Shown here: piece by piece, positions 50,085-61,465 of the stretch
Layout: the number at the start of each line of letters is the position of its first letter
How positions within the stretch are numbered: the stretch's first letter is position 1
Assembly (NCBI GenBank): GCA_021324675.1
Contig: JAJPIR010000312.1
Location: 1 to 61,555 of the forward strand
DNA: 61,555 bases
Source: Actinomycetota bacterium
GTDB lineage: Bacteria > Actinomycetota > Actinomycetes > Mycobacteriales > Pseudonocardiaceae
Direction: 5' to 3'
The notes under the pieces: model-generated
What the model saw: the letters and a program-made list of their open reading frames with translations, nothing else
Databases searched by the model: none
Told to the model about the DNA's origin: nothing
Made by a program: the position numbers and the translations under genes

Positions 50085-53000
50085 GTGAGCGCTAACCACC
50101 TGCCAGAAGGGTCGAGCCCCCGCCAGCAAGGTCTTTATGACCGGGCCTATGACCATGATGCGTGCGGCGTTGCCTTCGTGGCCGACCTCGCCGGGCATCG
50201 CGATCACGCGATCGTGCGTAAGGCGCTGACTGCGCTGCGCAACCTGGAGCATCGGGGAGCCCGCGGCGGCGAACCCGATACCGGCGACGGCGCCGGAATC
50301 CTGCTCCAGGTGCCCGACGACTTTTTCCGGCACGTGGTCGACTTCGAGCTGCCCGCACCCGGCCAGTACGCCGTGGGGACAGCGTTTTTGCCCGGTGACA
50401 AACCCGGTAACAGCTCTGGTGACCAGGCTACAGAGGTGATGGCTGGTATCGAGGCCATCGCGACCCAAGAGGGCATGCGCGTGGTCGGCTGGCGCGACCT
50501 CCCGATCAACCCCGAGGGTGTAGGACCGACCGCCCTGTCGGCGATGCCCGGATTCCGCCAGCTGTTCCTCGCGGGTAACGGCAACCAGTCAGGGCTCGCC
50601 CTGGAACGGCTGGTGTACTGCGTGCGCAAGCGCGCCGAGCATGAGCTCGACGTCTACTTCCCGAGCCTGTCCGGGCGCACCATCGTCTACAAGGGAATGC
50701 TCACCGAGGAGCAGCTGGTGAGCTTCTATCCCGACCTGTCCGACGAGCGGGTCACCAGCTCGCTGGCGCTGGTGCACTCCCGGTTCTCCACCAACACCTT
50801 CCCCTCGTGGCCGCTGGCGCACCCGTACCGCTACGTGTCCCACAACGGTGAGATCAACACCCTGCGCGGCAACCGGAACTGGATGCGTGCCCGGGAAAGC
50901 AAGCTTGACACCGACCTCATCCCCGGCGATCTGAAACGGATTTATCCGATCGTCACCCCGGGGGCGAGCGACTCGGCGTCGTTCGACGAAGTGCTCGAGC
51001 TGTTGCACCTGGGCGGCCGCCCGCTGCCGCATGCCGTGCTGATGATGATCCCGGAGGCCTGGGAGAACCACACCGAGATGGATCCGGCCCGCCGGGCGTT
51101 CTACGAATTCCACTCCACGCTGATGGAGCCGTGGGACGGACCTGCGTTGATCGCGTTCACCGACGGCACTGTCATTGGCGCCGTGCTGGACCGCAACGGG
51201 CTGCGCCCGGCTCGCTACTGGGTCACCGAGGACGGCCTGGTCGTGCTGGCCAGCGAAGTTGGCGTGCTGGACATCGATCCCGCCACCGTGGTCCGCAAAG
51301 GACGGTTGGAACCGGGCCGGATGTTTCTCGCCGACACCGCAACCGGCCGGATCGTCAGCGACGACGAGCTCAAGGGTCAGCTCGCCGCCGAGCACCCCTA
51401 CGCCGACTGGGTCGCGCGGGGGCTGGTGCACCTGGAGGATCTGCCCGAGCGTGATCGCGAGGTGCCCAGCCACGACTCGCTGGTACGCCGCCAGCACAGC
51501 CTCGGCTACACACAGGAAGAGCTGGCGGTGCTGCTGACGCCGATGGCGCTCACCGGTGCCGAACCGATCGGCTCGATGGGCAACGACGCCCCGCTAGCCC
51601 CGTTCTCCGAGCAACCCCGGGCGCTGTACGACTACTTCACCCAACTGTTCGCACAGGTCACCAACCCGCCGCTGGATGCGATCCGGGAAGAGCTGGTGAC
51701 CTCGCTGCTGGCCCAGCTCGGCGCCCAACCCAACCTGCTGGTAGCCAACGAGGACTCCTGCCGGCGCATCGTGCTGCCCTTCCCGGTGCTGGACAACGAC
51801 GAGCTCGCCAAGATCATCCATATCAACGATGACGGTCAGTGGCCGGAGTACCAGTCGCACACGGTCAGGGGCCTGTATGACGTGCACGGGGGTGGCCAGG
51901 CACTGGTGGCGCGGATCAAGGAGATCTGCGTCGAGGTCAGCAAAGCGGTCACCGACGGCGCTCGGCTGATCGTGCTCTCCGCCCGGGGCGTGGACGCAGA
52001 TCATGCGTCGATCCCCTCACTGCTGCTCACCGGCGCGGTGCACCACCATCTGGTGCGCGAGAAGACCCGCACCCAGGTAGGGCTGGTCGTCGAAGCGGCA
52101 GACGCCCGCGAGGTGCACCACATCGCGCTGCTCATCGGCTACGGCGCTGCGGCCGTCAACCCGTACCTGGCGATGGCCACCGTGGAGGACCTCATCGATC
52201 GGGGCCTAGCTGGTATCGATGCCAAGACCGCTACCCGGAACCTGATCAAGGCGCTGGGCAAGGGTGTGCGCAAGACGATGTCGAAGATGGGCGTGTCCAC
52301 GGTGGCCTCCTACACCGGTGCGCAGATCTTCGAGGCGATCGGCCTGGGACCCGAGGTCATCGACTCCTGCTTCACCGGCACCACCTCCCGGCTCGGTGGG
52401 GTCGGGTTCGACGTCCTGGCTGAGGAGGCCGCACGCTGGCATCTCAAGGCGTTCCCGCGCGACGGGGTGCACGCCCCGCACCGGGAACTGCCGATCGGCG
52501 GTGACTACCAGTGGCGCCGCGAGGGCGAAGCGCACGTGTTCAACCCCCAGACGGTGTTCAAGCTGCAGCACTCCACGCGGGCTGGCCGCTACGAGATCTT
52601 CAAGGAGTACACCCGGCTGGTCGACGACCAGTCGCAGCGGTTGATGACCCTGCGCGGACTGTTCGCCTTCCGGGAAGGCGTGCGCCCGCCGGTCCCGCTG
52701 GACGAGGTCGAGCCAGTTGAATCGATCGTCAAGCGATTCGCCACCGGCGCCATCTCCTACGGGTCGATCTCCAAGGAGATGCACGAGGTGCTGGCCATCG
52801 CAATGAACCGGCTGGGCGGTAAGTCAAATACCGGGGAAGGCGGCGAGGACCCCGACCGCTACACCCCCGACCCGAATGGAGACTTCCGCCGCTCCGCGAT
52901 CAAACAGGTAGCTTCCGGCCGGTTCGGGGTGACCAGCGAATACCTTGTCAACGCCGACGACCTGCAGATCAAGATCTCGCAGGGGGCCAAGCCCGGCGAA

Positions 53001-54644
53001 GGTGGTCAGCTGCCTGGCACCAAGGTGTACCCGTGGATCGCCAAGACCCGGTACTCCACCCCGGGGGTGGGGCTGATCTCACCGCCGCCACACCACGACA
53101 TCTACTCCATCGAAGACATCAAGCAGCTCATCCACGACCTGAAAAACGCCAACCCGCAGGCTCGGGTGCACGTCAAGCTGGTCTCCGAGGTCGGGGTCGG
53201 CACGGTGGCCGCCGGGGTAGCCAAGGCGTACTCCGACGTCGTGCTGATCTCCGGGCACGACGGCGGTACCGGAGCCTCGCCACTGTCGTCGATCAAGCAT
53301 GCCGGCACGCCGTGGGAACTGGGCCTGGCCGAGACCCAGCAGACGCTGATCGCCAACAAGCTGCGGGACCGGATCGTCGTGCAGACCGATGGGCAGCTCA
53401 AGACCGGCCGCGACGTGATGATCGCCGCGTTGTTGGGTGCCGAGGAGTACGGCTTTGCCACGGCGCCCTTAGTGGTGTCCGGCTGCATCATGATGCGGGT
53501 CTGTCACCTGGATACCTGCCCGGTGGGAGTGGCCACCCAGAACCCGACGCTGCGGGCAAAGTTCACCGGCAAGGCCGAATACGTCGTCAACTTCTTCGAG
53601 TTCATCGCGCAGGAAGTCCGCGAATACCTGGCCGAGCTCGGGTTTCGCACCCTGGATGAGGCCATTGGACGTACCGAAATGCTGGATATGCGCCCGGCGA
53701 TCGACCACTGGAAAGCTGCCGGGTTGGACCTGTCGCCAATCCTGCACGTGCCCGAACATGGCCCGGATACCCCCCGGCACCGGATCAGGGAACAGGACCA
53801 CGGGCTAGACAAAGCGCTCGACAACACCCTCATCGCGCTGGCTGAGGGGGCGCTGGCCGATGGCTCACCGGTGCACCTGGACCTGCCGGTGCGCAACGTC
53901 AACCGCACGGTGGGGACCATGCTCGGCTACGAGCTGACCCGGCGGTGGGGCGGGAAAGGATTACCCGACAACACCATCGACATCACCCTGACCGGTTCGG
54001 CCGGCCAGTCGTTCGGGGCTTTCCTTCCTCGCGGGATCACCTTGCGCCTGATCGGCGATGCTAACGACTACGTCGGCAAGGGCCTGTCCGGCGGGCGGAT
54101 CACCGTCCGCCCGCACGCCGAGGCCCAGTTCGTCGCGGAGCACAACATCATCGCCGGCAACGTGATCCTCTACGGCGCGACCGGCGGCGAGCTGTTCCTG
54201 CGCGGGATCGTCGGGGAACGATTCTGCGTACGTAACTCCGGCGCGCTGGCCGTCGTCGAAGGCGTCGGCGATCACGGTTGCGAGTACATGACCGGCGGCC
54301 GGGTGGTGGTGCTCGGAGCAACCGGACGCAATTTCGCGGCCGGGATGTCCGGTGGCACCGCCTACGTGCTCGATCTGGTGGTCGGCCGGGTCAACCAGGA
54401 GATGGTCGACCTCGACCCGCTGACCGACGAGGACCGGGCATTCCTGGCCGACGTGGTGGCACGGCACCATGCCGAGACCGGATCCGCCGTAGCGCACGCG
54501 CTGCTTACCGACTGGGACACCGCGGTAGACCGGTTCAGCAAGGTCATGCCCAAGGACTTCAAGCGGGTGCTGGCCGCCCAGGCGGCGGCGCAGCGCGACG
54601 GCCGGGACGTCAACGAAGCCATCATGGAGGCCGCCCATGGCTAG
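50085..54644 (+). CDS. gltB: Glutamate synthase large subunit
   Basis: 1,519 residues from GTG 50085, chosen because GGGAGG is 5 nt upstream (a GTG at 50079 overlaps it). A 26-residue propeptide precedes the catalytic Cys27 in DACGVAF, the glutaminase nucleophile. Central and FMN-binding domains follow, with the 3Fe-4S cysteines in [16 protein letters not shown], and a C-terminal GXGXG beta-helix domain. It makes glutamate from glutamine and 2-oxoglutarate with GltD. The stop codon overlaps the ATG of the mini-ORF (ATGGCTAG). Confidence 0.97.
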   Translation: MSANHLPEGSSPRQQGLYDRAYDHDACGVAFVADLAGHRDHAIVRKALTALRNLEHRGARGGEPDTGDGAGILLQVPDDFFRHVVDFELPAPGQYAVGTAFLPGDKPGNSSGDQATEVMAGIEAIATQEGMRVVGWRDLPINPEGVGPTALSAMPGFRQLFLAGNGNQSGLALERLVYCVRKRAEHELDVYFPSLSGRTIVYKGMLTEEQLVSFYPDLSDERVTSSLALVHSRFSTNTFPSWPLAHPYRYVSHNGEINTLRGNRNWMRARESKLDTDLIPGDLKRIYPIVTPGASDSASFDEVLELLHLGGRPLPHAVLMMIPEAWENHTEMDPARRAFYEFHSTLMEPWDGPALIAFTDGTVIGAVLDRNGLRPARYWVTEDGLVVLASEVGVLDIDPATVVRKGRLEPGRMFLADTATGRIVSDDELKGQLAAEHPYADWVARGLVHLEDLPERDREVPSHDSLVRRQHSLGYTQEELAVLLTPMALTGAEPIGSMGNDAPLAPFSEQPRALYDYFTQLFAQVTNPPLDAIREELVTSLLAQLGAQPNLLVANEDSCRRIVLPFPVLDNDELAKIIHINDDGQWPEYQSHTVRGLYDVHGGGQALVARIKEICVEVSKAVTDGARLIVLSARGVDADHASIPSLLLTGAVHHHLVREKTRTQVGLVVEAADAREVHHIALLIGYGAAAVNPYLAMATVEDLIDRGLAGIDAKTATRNLIKALGKGVRKTMSKMGVSTVASYTGAQIFEAIGLGPEVIDSCFTGTTSRLGGVGFDVLAEEAARWHLKAFPRDGVHAPHRELPIGGDYQWRREGEAHVFNPQTVFKLQHSTRAGRYEIFKEYTRLVDDQSQRLMTLRGLFAFREGVRPPVPLDEVEPVESIVKRFATGAISYGSISKEMHEVLAIAMNRLGGKSNTGEGGEDPDRYTPDPNGDFRRSAIKQVASGRFGVTSEYLVNADDLQIKISQGAKPGEGGQLPGTKVYPWIAKTRYSTPGVGLISPPPHHDIYSIEDIKQLIHDLKNANPQARVHVKLVSEVGVGTVAAGVAKAYSDVVLISGHDGGTGASPLSSIKHAGTPWELGLAETQQTLIANKLRDRIVVQTDGQLKTGRDVMIAALLGAEEYGFATAPLVVSGCIMMRVCHLDTCPVGVATQNPTLRAKFTGKAEYVVNFFEFIAQEVREYLAELGFRTLDEAIGRTEMLDMRPAIDHWKAAGLDLSPILHVPEHGPDTPRHRIREQDHGLDKALDNTLIALAEGALADGSPVHLDLPVRNVNRTVGTMLGYELTRRWGGKGLPDNTIDITLTGSAGQSFGAFLPRGITLRLIGDANDYVGKGLSGGRITVRPHAEAQFVAEHNIIAGNVILYGATGGELFLRGIVGERFCVRNSGALAVVEGVGDHGCEYMTGGRVVVLGATGRNFAAGMSGGTAYVLDLVVGRVNQEMVDLDPLTDEDRAFLADVVARHHAETGSAVAHALLTDWDTAVDRFSKVMPKDFKRVLAAQAAAQRDGRDVNEAIMEAAHG

Positions 54645-54777
54645 ACCGACCATCAGCACGGAGGCCGCCATGGCCAGGCCGACCATCAGCACGGAGGCCG
54701 CCATGGCCAGGCCGACCATCAGCACGGAGGCCGCCATGGCCAGGCCGACCATCAGCACGGAGGCCGCCCATGGCTGA
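54626..54777 (+). repeat. 33-bp tandem repeat carrying Shine-Dalgarno and ATG
   Basis: One 34-bp unit (54626-54659), three identical 33-bp units (54660, 54693, 54726) and a partial fifth (54759) that forms the gltD start. Each unit opens with GGAGGCCGCC(C)ATGGC, a ribosome-binding site 5-6 nt before an ATG. The units differ only in an extra C and in CTAGA/CCAGG at the first copy. Confidence 0.97.
54637..54777 (+). CDS. Repeat-encoded 46-residue mini-ORF between gltB and gltD
   Basis: Frame starting at the ATG inside the gltB stop region and ending at a TGA inside the gltD start. The predicted product is four copies of [11 protein letters not shown] followed by His-Gly. Every copy has its own GGAGG at the right distance, so ribosomes could start at any of the four ATGs. 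Both ends overlap the neighbours: ATGGCTAG with gltB and ATGGCTGA with gltD. The gltB C-terminus itself ends MEAAHG, so the unit seems to derive from the gltB-gltD junction. Whether the peptide is made or matters, or only its translation, is unknown. Confidence 0.55.
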   Translation: MARPTISTEAAMARPTISTEAAMARPTISTEAAMARPTISTEAAHG

Positions 54778-56221
54778 TCCCAAGGGTTTTCTCACCACCC
54801 CGCGGCAGGGACCACCACGCCGCCCGGTCGAGCTGCGATTGCGGGACTGGCGCGAGGTCTACGAGGAGATGGACCGCGGCACGGTCGAGGCGCAAGCCGG
54901 CCGGTGCATGAACTGCGGGATCCCGTTTTGCCATGTTGGCTGCCCGCTGGGCAACCTGATCCCGGACTGGAACGACCTGGTCTGGCGGTCGGACTGGGCA
55001 CAGGCCATCGAGCGGTTGCACGCGACCAACAATTTTCCCGAGTTCACCGGCACTCTATGCCCGGCGCCCTGCGAGTCGGCCTGCGTCCTGGCCATCAACG
55101 ACGACGCGGTGACCATCAAGCAGATCGAGATCGAAATCATCGACCGGGCGTGGGACGAGGGCGGGGTGTACCCCGTGCAGCCCGAAGTGCGCACCGGTAA
55201 GAAGGTCGCGGTGGTCGGATCGGGTCCGGCGGGGTTGGCCGCCGCTCAGCAGCTGACCCGGGTCGGGCATGACGTGGTGGTCTACGAGCGGGCGGACCGG
55301 ATCGGTGGATTGCTGCGCTACGGCATCCCCGAGTTCAAGATGGCCAAGCACCGGCTGGATCGCCGGTTAGACCAGATGCGGGCGGAGGGCACCGAATTCC
55401 GGGCCGGCGTCAACGTCGGGGTGGACGTCAGTGCGGAGGAGCTGCTGGCCGGGTTCGATGCGGTGGTGCTCGCCGGCGGGGCCACCGCGTGGCGTGACCT
55501 GCCGGTTCCCGGCCGCGAGCTGACCGGGATCTACCAGGCGATGGAATACCTTCCCCCGGCTAACCGGGTGCAGGAAGGTGACCTCGAGCGATCACCGATC
55601 GACGCTGCCGGCAAGCACGTGGTGATCATTGGTGGCGGCGACACCGGAGCAGACTGCCTCGGTACCGCACACCGCCAGAGCGCCGCCTCGGTAGTGCAGC
55701 TGGAGATCATGCCGCTGCCGCCGGAAACGCGTCCGGAGCACCAACCGTGGCCCACCTACCCGATGATCTACCGGGTCTCCTCGGCCCACGAGGAGGGTGG
55801 TGAGCGGTTGTTCTCGGTGAGCACCCAGAAGTTCCTCGGCGACGACGACGGCCGGGTGCGCGCCCTACAGCTGGGCGAAGTGGTGTTCGAGGCCGGCAAG
55901 TTCGTTCCGGTGCCCGGCACCGAAAAGGAGCTGCCGTGCGATCTCGTGCTGCTTGCCATGGGCTTTGTCGGCCCGGAGAAGGGCAAGCTGCTCGAAGGGC
56001 TCGGTGTCGAGTACGACGCCCGCGGCAACGTCGCCCGGGACGCATCGTTTATGACCAATGTGCCTGGCGTGTTCGTCGCCGGTGACATGGGCCGCGGTCA
56101 ATCCTTGATCGTGTGGGCCATCGCCGAAGGCCGCTCCGCTGCCGCCGGCGTGGATCGCCACCTCACTGGCCGCGACGTCCTGCCCTTCAGCATCGCCCCC
56201 ACCGACCGCCCAATCTCTTGA
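54770..56221 (+). CDS. gltD: Glutamate synthase small subunit
   Basis: 483 residues. The N-terminal part has two 4Fe-4S cysteine sets ([17 protein letters not shown] and CPAPCESAC). An FAD site ([17 protein letters not shown]) and an NADPH site ([17 protein letters not shown]) follow, and [18 protein letters not shown] closes the FAD-binding fold. It passes electrons from NADPH to GltB. The start overlaps the mini-ORF stop. Confidence 0.97.
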   Translation: MADPKGFLTTPRQGPPRRPVELRLRDWREVYEEMDRGTVEAQAGRCMNCGIPFCHVGCPLGNLIPDWNDLVWRSDWAQAIERLHATNNFPEFTGTLCPAPCESACVLAINDDAVTIKQIEIEIIDRAWDEGGVYPVQPEVRTGKKVAVVGSGPAGLAAAQQLTRVGHDVVVYERADRIGGLLRYGIPEFKMAKHRLDRRLDQMRAEGTEFRAGVNVGVDVSAEELLAGFDAVVLAGGATAWRDLPVPGRELTGIYQAMEYLPPANRVQEGDLERSPIDAAGKHVVIIGGGDTGADCLGTAHRQSAASVVQLEIMPLPPETRPEHQPWPTYPMIYRVSSAHEEGGERLFSVSTQKFLGDDDGRVRALQLGEVVFEAGKFVPVPGTEKELPCDLVLLAMGFVGPEKGKLLEGLGVEYDARGNVARDASFMTNVPGVFVAGDMGRGQSLIVWAIAEGRSAAAGVDRHLTGRDVLPFSIAPTDRPIS

Positions 56222-56230
56222 CCCGTCCTT

Positions 56231-56300
56231 AACCGCAGTCTGGATGCAGACTGCTGTTTTGGAGGCCCAAAAAACCGCAGTCTGCATCCAGACTGCGGTT
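56231..56300. repeat. Nested inverted-repeat element, copy 2
   Basis: Arms of 24 bp (AACCGCAGTCTGGATG... at 56231-56254 and its exact complement at 56277-56300) with a TGTTTTGG/CCAAAA inner pairing. It lies 9 bp after the gltD stop and 11 bp from the stop of the convergent EEP gene, where a shared terminator would be expected. Confidence 0.92.
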
Positions 56301-56311
56301 GGTGGGCCCGG

Positions 56312-57040
56312 TTAGAGGGCGAGGTCGGCGAGCAGGAGGGGGTGGTCGCTGCCAGCGGCAATCGCCTCATCAGTCAGGCGTTGCACGCTGTGGACTTCAA
56401 GATCCGGCGTGGCCCAGAGGTGGTCGTTGTCGATGCTGAGCACCTGCTGGAGGTGGTGCACTGCACCCCGGCCAAGCAGGGGGTCGGCGCCCTCGAACAT
56501 GGCAGGGCCGGCGTCAACGCCGAACACGACAGGACCAGCCACGCCGGCAAGCCACTTGGCGATCCCGGCGTGAAAGGCTTGCTGTAGCGACGCGGCGGGT
56601 TGGCCCGAGGGATGCCGGCCGTGGAAACAGCACACGGTCACGATGTCACCGCTGGACAGCGCGGCCTGTGCCACCACGGTGCGCCACAGGAACCCGACCC
56701 GCACCGGTTCCTGGACGTCGAACGGCGCACTGTCCAGCACCCCGGAATCGAGCAGCGCCGTGGTAGGGCCCCCCAGGATGGCGCAACCAAGCCGGTACTC
56801 GCTGGCCCGCGGAGTGCTCAAGTCGGTCGACAGCGCGCCCCAGACAAAGTGCCGTTGTTTGCGGTGCATCCGTTCATGGGCCGACGGGTGCGGCATCAAC
56901 GCGCGGTACACCGGGCGGCCGATCTCCTGGAGCAACGCGAGGTCAGGTTTGAGCCGGCGGATCAGGTCGACCTTGGCGTCCAGGAGACCTGTCGGCCGGG
57001 AGTCGACGTTCCAGCTCACCACCCGGATGCGCAGCGACAC
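56312..57040 (-). CDS. Endonuclease/exonuclease/phosphatase-family protein
   Basis: 242 residues from GTG 57040, preceded by GGAGGG at 4-nt spacing. EEP motifs: IRVVSWNVDSRPTG, LALLQEIGRP (metal-binding Glu), TVCCFHGRHPSG and the final SDHPLLLADL (catalytic Asp-His). Substrate not known; members act on DNA, RNA or phospholipids. The GTG overlaps a TAG that ends the long frame of the RecB-like gene upstream, so the two were built as a coupled pair. Confidence 0.85.
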   Translation of the reverse strand: MSLRIRVVSWNVDSRPTGLLDAKVDLIRRLKPDLALLQEIGRPVYRALMPHPSAHERMHRKQRHFVWGALSTDLSTPRASEYRLGCAILGGPTTALLDSGVLDSAPFDVQEPVRVGFLWRTVVAQAALSSGDIVTVCCFHGRHPSGQPAASLQQAFHAGIAKWLAGVAGPVVFGVDAGPAMFEGADPLLGRGAVHHLQQVLSIDNDHLWATPDLEVHSVQRLTDEAIAAGSDHPLLLADLAL

Positions 57041-57225
57041 TAGCCCTCCGCACCAGGCGCGCGGTGCTCGGCGACCCGGTAGACCTCGGGCACGAATCCC
57101 CACACCGATCCCAGCCGGCCGGGCTCGAAGTCCTCGCTAGTCCGCTTGCGGTAGGACGTTTCGAGGATCGAGTTGTCGTCAGTACCCTGGGTCATCGCCA
57201 GGCACGGCGCCCGGTAGGCGCAGCC
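57040..57225 (-). pseudogene. C-terminal remainder of the RecB-like nuclease after the amber codon
   Basis: The same frame as the upstream gene continues for 61 codons after the TAG at 57226-57228: GCAYRAPCLAMTQGTDDN and onward to TAG at 57040. It supplies the last two cysteines of the WENC-x-x-C-x5-C cluster motif. Its stop overlaps the GTG of the EEP gene (TAGTG). Only readthrough or a sequence error would link it to the N-terminal part. Confidence 0.75.
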
Positions 57226-58146
57226 CTAGCAGTTTTCCCAGGATGGATTCGGGTAGATCCGCACCGCCGGGTCGGTCATGTCCTGCATTTCCAGCGCCAC
57301 CCCGACGCCGTGGCGGGCGATTTCCACCTCGGTTCTCGGCAGATGCGTGCGGCGAAACGATTCGGTGCTGCGCTGCGTGATGATCCCGCCTGGCCCCGGC
57401 ACCGCACGGACTTTCACCGCGGGGTTGCCAGCGCTTGGCGGGCCGGTATCCGGCAGGGTTAGGCGGAGCTCGTTGTAGATAGTGCCCTCGAGCTTGGCGA
57501 GGAAAGCCAGTTGCCACGCCCAGCTGCGGGTGAGAGCCTGCTCGTCCAGCCGGAGTTCATCGAGATCTGGCCACTGCGAGCCGGTGATGACACGGTGCTC
57601 GACGAGCCAGTACAGGTCATGATCGTCAATCACTGCCAGGTCGATACGCACGCGGTACTGCAGCGGGCGCCCATCATGTGTCGTCAGCCCGCGATCCGGG
57701 TCGTCCGGGTCGGGCAGGTTGATGTCGAACTGCGAGGCGACCCCGATCGGGGTGAACCGGTCAAGATCACGGGTCCACTCGAAGTAACGCGGCAGCAGGT
57801 CCTTGCCCAGCTCCACATGCCGATCCCAGTCTTGGGCCTCATCGTCGGACAGCTGACGGCTCTGCGTGTAGGCGTTGCGCTGGCGGCGCATCGATTTCTC
57901 GAAACCGGCGACGGCTAGCGGGCGGACGATTTCCCGGTTCCACGCCCACATGCCGGGAAAGTAGTAGACGTCTAGCGCGTCGTGAATGGCTTCGCTGAAG
58001 CTGAACACTTGCGCCGGTTCGGTGGGCTCGTAATTGCGCCGCTCCCGGGCTCCGAGATCCCAGGCTCGCCGGCACTGCCGGAACAACCTGCTCTCCCACG
58101 GCCGAGCCACATAGTTCACGCCCATGTAGTTCGCGCCCACGGCCAC
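57226..58146 (-). CDS. RecB/Cas4-like PD-(D/E)XK nuclease, interrupted by an amber codon
   Basis: 306 residues to a TAG. An N-terminal Cys in LFRQCRRAWDLG pairs with a C-terminal cysteine triplet in Fe-S-bound RecB/AddB/Cas4-type nucleases. The core has YRVRIDLAVI (catalytic Asp) and WLVEHRV, where an E-x-K is expected and Arg stands in place of Lys. The frame stops right after WENC, the first of the three C-terminal cysteines; the other two are encoded in frame past the stop. Either a pseudogene, a sequence error, or a stop that is read through. Start: ATG 58146; a GTG or later ATG is also possible. Confidence 0.65.
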   Translation of the reverse strand: MAVGANYMGVNYVARPWESRLFRQCRRAWDLGARERRNYEPTEPAQVFSFSEAIHDALDVYYFPGMWAWNREIVRPLAVAGFEKSMRRQRNAYTQSRQLSDDEAQDWDRHVELGKDLLPRYFEWTRDLDRFTPIGVASQFDINLPDPDDPDRGLTTHDGRPLQYRVRIDLAVIDDHDLYWLVEHRVITGSQWPDLDELRLDEQALTRSWAWQLAFLAKLEGTIYNELRLTLPDTGPPSAGNPAVKVRAVPGPGGIITQRSTESFRRTHLPRTEVEIARHGVGVALEMQDMTDPAVRIYPNPSWENC

Positions 58147-58190
58147 CTCCTGCCGCCCCTGCGAACCTGAGGGTACCTCGGACTCCCAGC

Positions 58191-58254
58191 GCGTTCCGGA
58201 TGCAGACTGGGGTTTTTCGGACCTCGAAAACCGCAGTCTGCATCCAGACTGCGC
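58191..58254. repeat. Nested inverted-repeat element, copy 3 (degenerate left arm)
   Basis: The right arm GCAGTCTGCATCCAGACTGC (58233-58252) is identical to the other copies. The left arm keeps only GGATGCAGACTG (58198-58209); the inner GGTTTT/AAAACC pairing remains. It lies about 20 bp after the acyl-CoA dehydrogenase stop and upstream of the nuclease gene. Confidence 0.85.
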
Positions 58255-58274
58255 TCGGGATCGGAGGCTTGGGG

Positions 58275-59435
58275 TCAGTTGAGGCCCAGGTGGCGGGCGA
58301 TCAGCAGGCGCTGGATCTCGCTGGTGCCCTCACCGATTTCGAGCACTTTGGCGTCCCGGTAAAACCGGGCTACCGGGTACTCGTTCATGAAGCCGTAGCC
58401 GCCGAAGACCTGGGTGGCATCCCGGGCGTTGTCCATCGCAGCGTTGGACGAGACGAGCTTGGCGATGGCCGACTCCTTCTTGAACGGCTGGCCGCGCAGC
58501 ATCCTGGCCGCAGCGTGGTAGTAGGTCAACCGGGCGGTGTGTGCCCTCGCCTCCATATCAGCGATCTTGAATTGGATCGCCTGGTAGCTGCCTATGGCGT
58601 GACCGAAGGCGTGCCGGTGCCTGGCGTAGGCGACGCACTCGTCGATGCAGCCCTGGGCCAGGCCGACGCCAAGGGCAGCGATCGCGATACGACCCTCATC
58701 GAGAATGGACAAAAATTGGGCGTACCCGCGACCGCGCTCGCCGAGCAGGTTGCCCACCGGTACCCGGCAATCGTCGAAGTACAGCTCACGGGTGTCCGAG
58801 CATTTCCAGCCGACCTTGGAGTAGTTCTTCGACACGGTGAAGCCCGGGTGCCCTGCCGGAACCATGATGGTGGAGATCTCCTTGCGCCCCCCGTTGACAC
58901 CGGTGATCGCGGTGACGGTGACTACAGAGGTGATGTCGGTGCCCGAATTGGTGATGAACGACTTCGATCCATTGATCACCCACTCGTCCCCGTCGCAGCG
59001 GGCGGTGGTGCGGGTAGCGCGGGCGTCGGATCCCCCACCGGGTTCGGTCAACCCGAACGCCCCGATCCGCTTGCCGGTGCACAGGTCCGGCAGCCAGTGC
59101 TGTTTCTGTTCCTCGGTACCGAACCGGAAGATCGGCATCGTGCCCAGCGACACGCTGTCTTCCAGGGTGATGGCGACCGAGGAGTCCACCCGCGCCAGTT
59201 CCTCCAGCGCCAGGCACAGCGCGAAGTAGTCACCACCCATCCCGCCGTAGCGCTCCGGAAAGGGCAGCCCGAACAGGCCCATCTCGCCCATCTTCGCCAC
59301 CAGCGCGTAGGGGAAGGTCCCCTGCTCGTAGAGGTCGGCGATCACCGGAGCGACTTCCTTGCGCGCGAAGTCCTCCACCGTGGCGCGCAGCGCGGCGTGC
59401 TCTGCACTCAATTCCATTTGGCCACTTAGTTCCAT
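58275..59435 (-). CDS. Acyl-CoA dehydrogenase (FadE19/isovaleryl-type)
   Basis: 386 residues. Typical ACAD features: [16 protein letters not shown]-type FAD motif (reading [15 protein letters not shown]), a flavin/substrate region [14 protein letters not shown] and the C-terminal [35 protein letters not shown] catalytic Glu is likely in the last segment. It removes hydrogens from an acyl-CoA, probably branched-chain, because it follows a carboxylase alpha subunit as in the fadE19-accA1 operon. The ATG overlaps the accA stop; the start itself is a near-duplicate, [12 protein letters not shown]. Confidence 0.93.
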   Translation of the reverse strand: MELSGQMELSAEHAALRATVEDFARKEVAPVIADLYEQGTFPYALVAKMGEMGLFGLPFPERYGGMGGDYFALCLALEELARVDSSVAITLEDSVSLGTMPIFRFGTEEQKQHWLPDLCTGKRIGAFGLTEPGGGSDARATRTTARCDGDEWVINGSKSFITNSGTDITSVVTVTAITGVNGGRKEISTIMVPAGHPGFTVSKNYSKVGWKCSDTRELYFDDCRVPVGNLLGERGRGYAQFLSILDEGRIAIAALGVGLAQGCIDECVAYARHRHAFGHAIGSYQAIQFKIADMEARAHTARLTYYHAAARMLRGQPFKKESAIAKLVSSNAAMDNARDATQVFGGYGFMNEYPVARFYRDAKVLEIGEGTSEIQRLLIARHLGLN

Positions 59436-61465
59436 GGGGACAGCCTCCCTGGGGCCGGTGACCCCAGAGGGTCGACGACCACCACCACTGCGTCGCGCTC
59501 AACGGTCTCTCCGGCGCGGGCAGACAGCTTGCGCACCACTCCCTCGATCGGCGCGGTGAGCACATGCTCCATCTTCATCGCTTCCAGCACGAGCAACCGT
59601 GCGCCCGCGCTGACCTGCTGGCCCTCGACGACGTCGACCACGGTGACGGTGCCGGGCATGGGCGCGCGCACTGCTCCATCCACGCTTGACTCGGTGGGCT
59701 GAGCGGCGGCCAGCGGCGGCTGTTCGCGCAACTCCCAGCTGTGCCCGTCGCGGCCCAGCCACACCACCGCCCCGTCGGCCGCGCAGGTGTAGCGGCGGGT
59801 GATCCCCTCCAGGGTGACGGCAAGGTCGCCGCCCTCCCAGCGCGCCGACGCGCGGCCCACGGCACCGTCGCCCACCACCACCTCAGCAGCTGCAGCGCGG
59901 CCCCGGATCCGGACGTCGACCGGGTCGTGCCCGCTGGCCTCGACTCGCCAGCAGGTCCAGGCTGGCTCGCCGAGGCGCCAACCGCCGGGCAGGGCGAAGG
60001 GATCCACCACCGGCCCGGGGGGCTCCAACGCCAGCAGCGCGCGCAGCCCCGCCGCGGCCAGGACGTCGCCGGACGGTTCGGCCGGCTCCGGGACAACACG
60101 CTCCACCAGTCCGGTGTCCAGCGTCCCGGCCTGCACGCCGGGATCGGCGAGCAGCGCCCGGAGGAAGGCCACATTGGTGCCCACACCCAGAATGCTGGTG
60201 GCCGCCAGCGCGGCGTCCAACCGGCGCAGCGCGGTGCCGCGATCCGGCCCGTGCGCGATGACCTTGGCCAGCAGCGGGTCGTAGTGGCTGCCCACCTGCT
60301 CCCCCACGCGCAACCCGGAGTCCACGCGCAAGGCCGGCCCGGTGGGAGGCTCGTGCAGCAGCAGGACCTGCCCGCCGGTGGGCAGGAAGCCGGCCGCAGG
60401 ATCCTCGGCGTAGATCCGCGCCTCGACAGCGTGCCCGTTGACGCGGATGCCGTCCTGCATGAAGTCCAGCGGCTGCCCGGCCGCTACCCGCAGCTGCCAC
60501 TCCACCAGATCCAATCCGGTGACCAGCTCGGTCACCGGATGCTCGACCTGCAGCCGGGTGTTCATCTCCAGGAAGAAGAAGCGGTCGGGCGTGGCGGCTG
60601 GCACCAGGAACTCCACCGTCCCGGCACCGGTGTACCCCACCGCTTTGGCCACGGCGACCGCGCATTCACCCATCCGGGCCCGGGTCGCCGGATCCAGTAC
60701 CGGGCAGGGTGCTTCCTCGACGATCTTCTGGTGCCGCCGCTGCAAGCTGCATTCGCGCTCACCGAGGTGCACCACGTTGCCACGCGCATCGGCCAGTACC
60801 TGGACCTCGATGTGCCGGGACCTGGCGATCAACCGCTCGACGAGCAGCGTCGCGTCACCAAAGGCGCCTCGGGCCTCCCGGCGAGCAGCGGCGATCGCCT
60901 CCGGCAGGTCCTGCGGGCGGTGCACTACCCGCATGCCCTTACCTCCGCCACCGGCAGACGGCTTGAGCAGCACCGGGTAACCGATCCGGCCGGCAGCCGA
61001 AGCCAGCTCAGCGTCATCGCCGCAACCATCGTCGCTACCTGGCACCACGGGTACCCCCGCAGCGGCCACGGTGGCCTTCGCGCGGATCTTGTCCCCCATC
61101 AGCTCGATCGCCTCTGCGGGTGGCCCGATGAAGACCAGTCCGGCTGCACTGCAGGACCGTGCGAAGGCTGGGTTTTCGGACAGGAAGCCGTAGCCGGGAT
61201 GCACGGCTTGCGCACCGGTGCGTGCGGCGGCGTCGAGCACCGCCTCGGCACGCAGGTAAGACAAGGCTGCCGGCGCCGGACCGATCCGAACCGCGACATC
61301 TGCCTCGCGCACATGCCGTGCACCTGCGTCGGCATCGCTGTACACCGCCACCGACCGGATGCCCAACGCGCGCAAAGTGCGGATCACCCGCACTGCGATC
61401 TCGCCGCGATTGGCCACCAAGACCGTGTGGAAGATACGCGAAGCCTGCTCGCAGGGCTGAGCCAT
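59426..61465 (-). CDS. Acyl-CoA carboxylase alpha subunit (biotin carboxylase + BCCP)
   Basis: 679 residues from ATG 61465, or 701 from ATG 61531. Domains: biotin carboxylase N ([17 protein letters not shown]), ATP-grasp with GGGGKGM and [14 protein letters not shown], biotin carboxylase C, then a linker and a biotinyl domain with the target Lys in [11 protein letters not shown]. It carboxylates biotin for a partner beta subunit. Being followed by an acyl-CoA dehydrogenase, it is probably the AccA1/methylcrotonyl-type enzyme of leucine breakdown. The beta-subunit gene would be upstream, outside the window. Confidence 0.93.
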   Translation of the reverse strand: MAQPCEQASRIFHTVLVANRGEIAVRVIRTLRALGIRSVAVYSDADAGARHVREADVAVRIGPAPAALSYLRAEAVLDAAARTGAQAVHPGYGFLSENPAFARSCSAAGLVFIGPPAEAIELMGDKIRAKATVAAAGVPVVPGSDDGCGDDAELASAAGRIGYPVLLKPSAGGGGKGMRVVHRPQDLPEAIAAARREARGAFGDATLLVERLIARSRHIEVQVLADARGNVVHLGERECSLQRRHQKIVEEAPCPVLDPATRARMGECAVAVAKAVGYTGAGTVEFLVPAATPDRFFFLEMNTRLQVEHPVTELVTGLDLVEWQLRVAAGQPLDFMQDGIRVNGHAVEARIYAEDPAAGFLPTGGQVLLLHEPPTGPALRVDSGLRVGEQVGSHYDPLLAKVIAHGPDRGTALRRLDAALAATSILGVGTNVAFLRALLADPGVQAGTLDTGLVERVVPEPAEPSGDVLAAAGLRALLALEPPGPVVDPFALPGGWRLGEPAWTCWRVEASGHDPVDVRIRGRAAAAEVVVGDGAVGRASARWEGGDLAVTLEGITRRYTCAADGAVVWLGRDGHSWELREQPPLAAAQPTESSVDGAVRAPMPGTVTVVDVVEGQQVSAGARLLVLEAMKMEHVLTAPIEGVVRKLSARAGETVERDAVVVVVDPLGSPAPGRLSPWN

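Noticed and set aside
53961-54758. Minus-strand open frame with repeated hydrophobic [12 protein letters not shown] units, like a membrane repeat protein.
   Set aside because: It is the antisense of the gltB 3' end and the 33-bp repeat; the periodicity comes from the plus-strand repeat and it has no ribosome-binding site.
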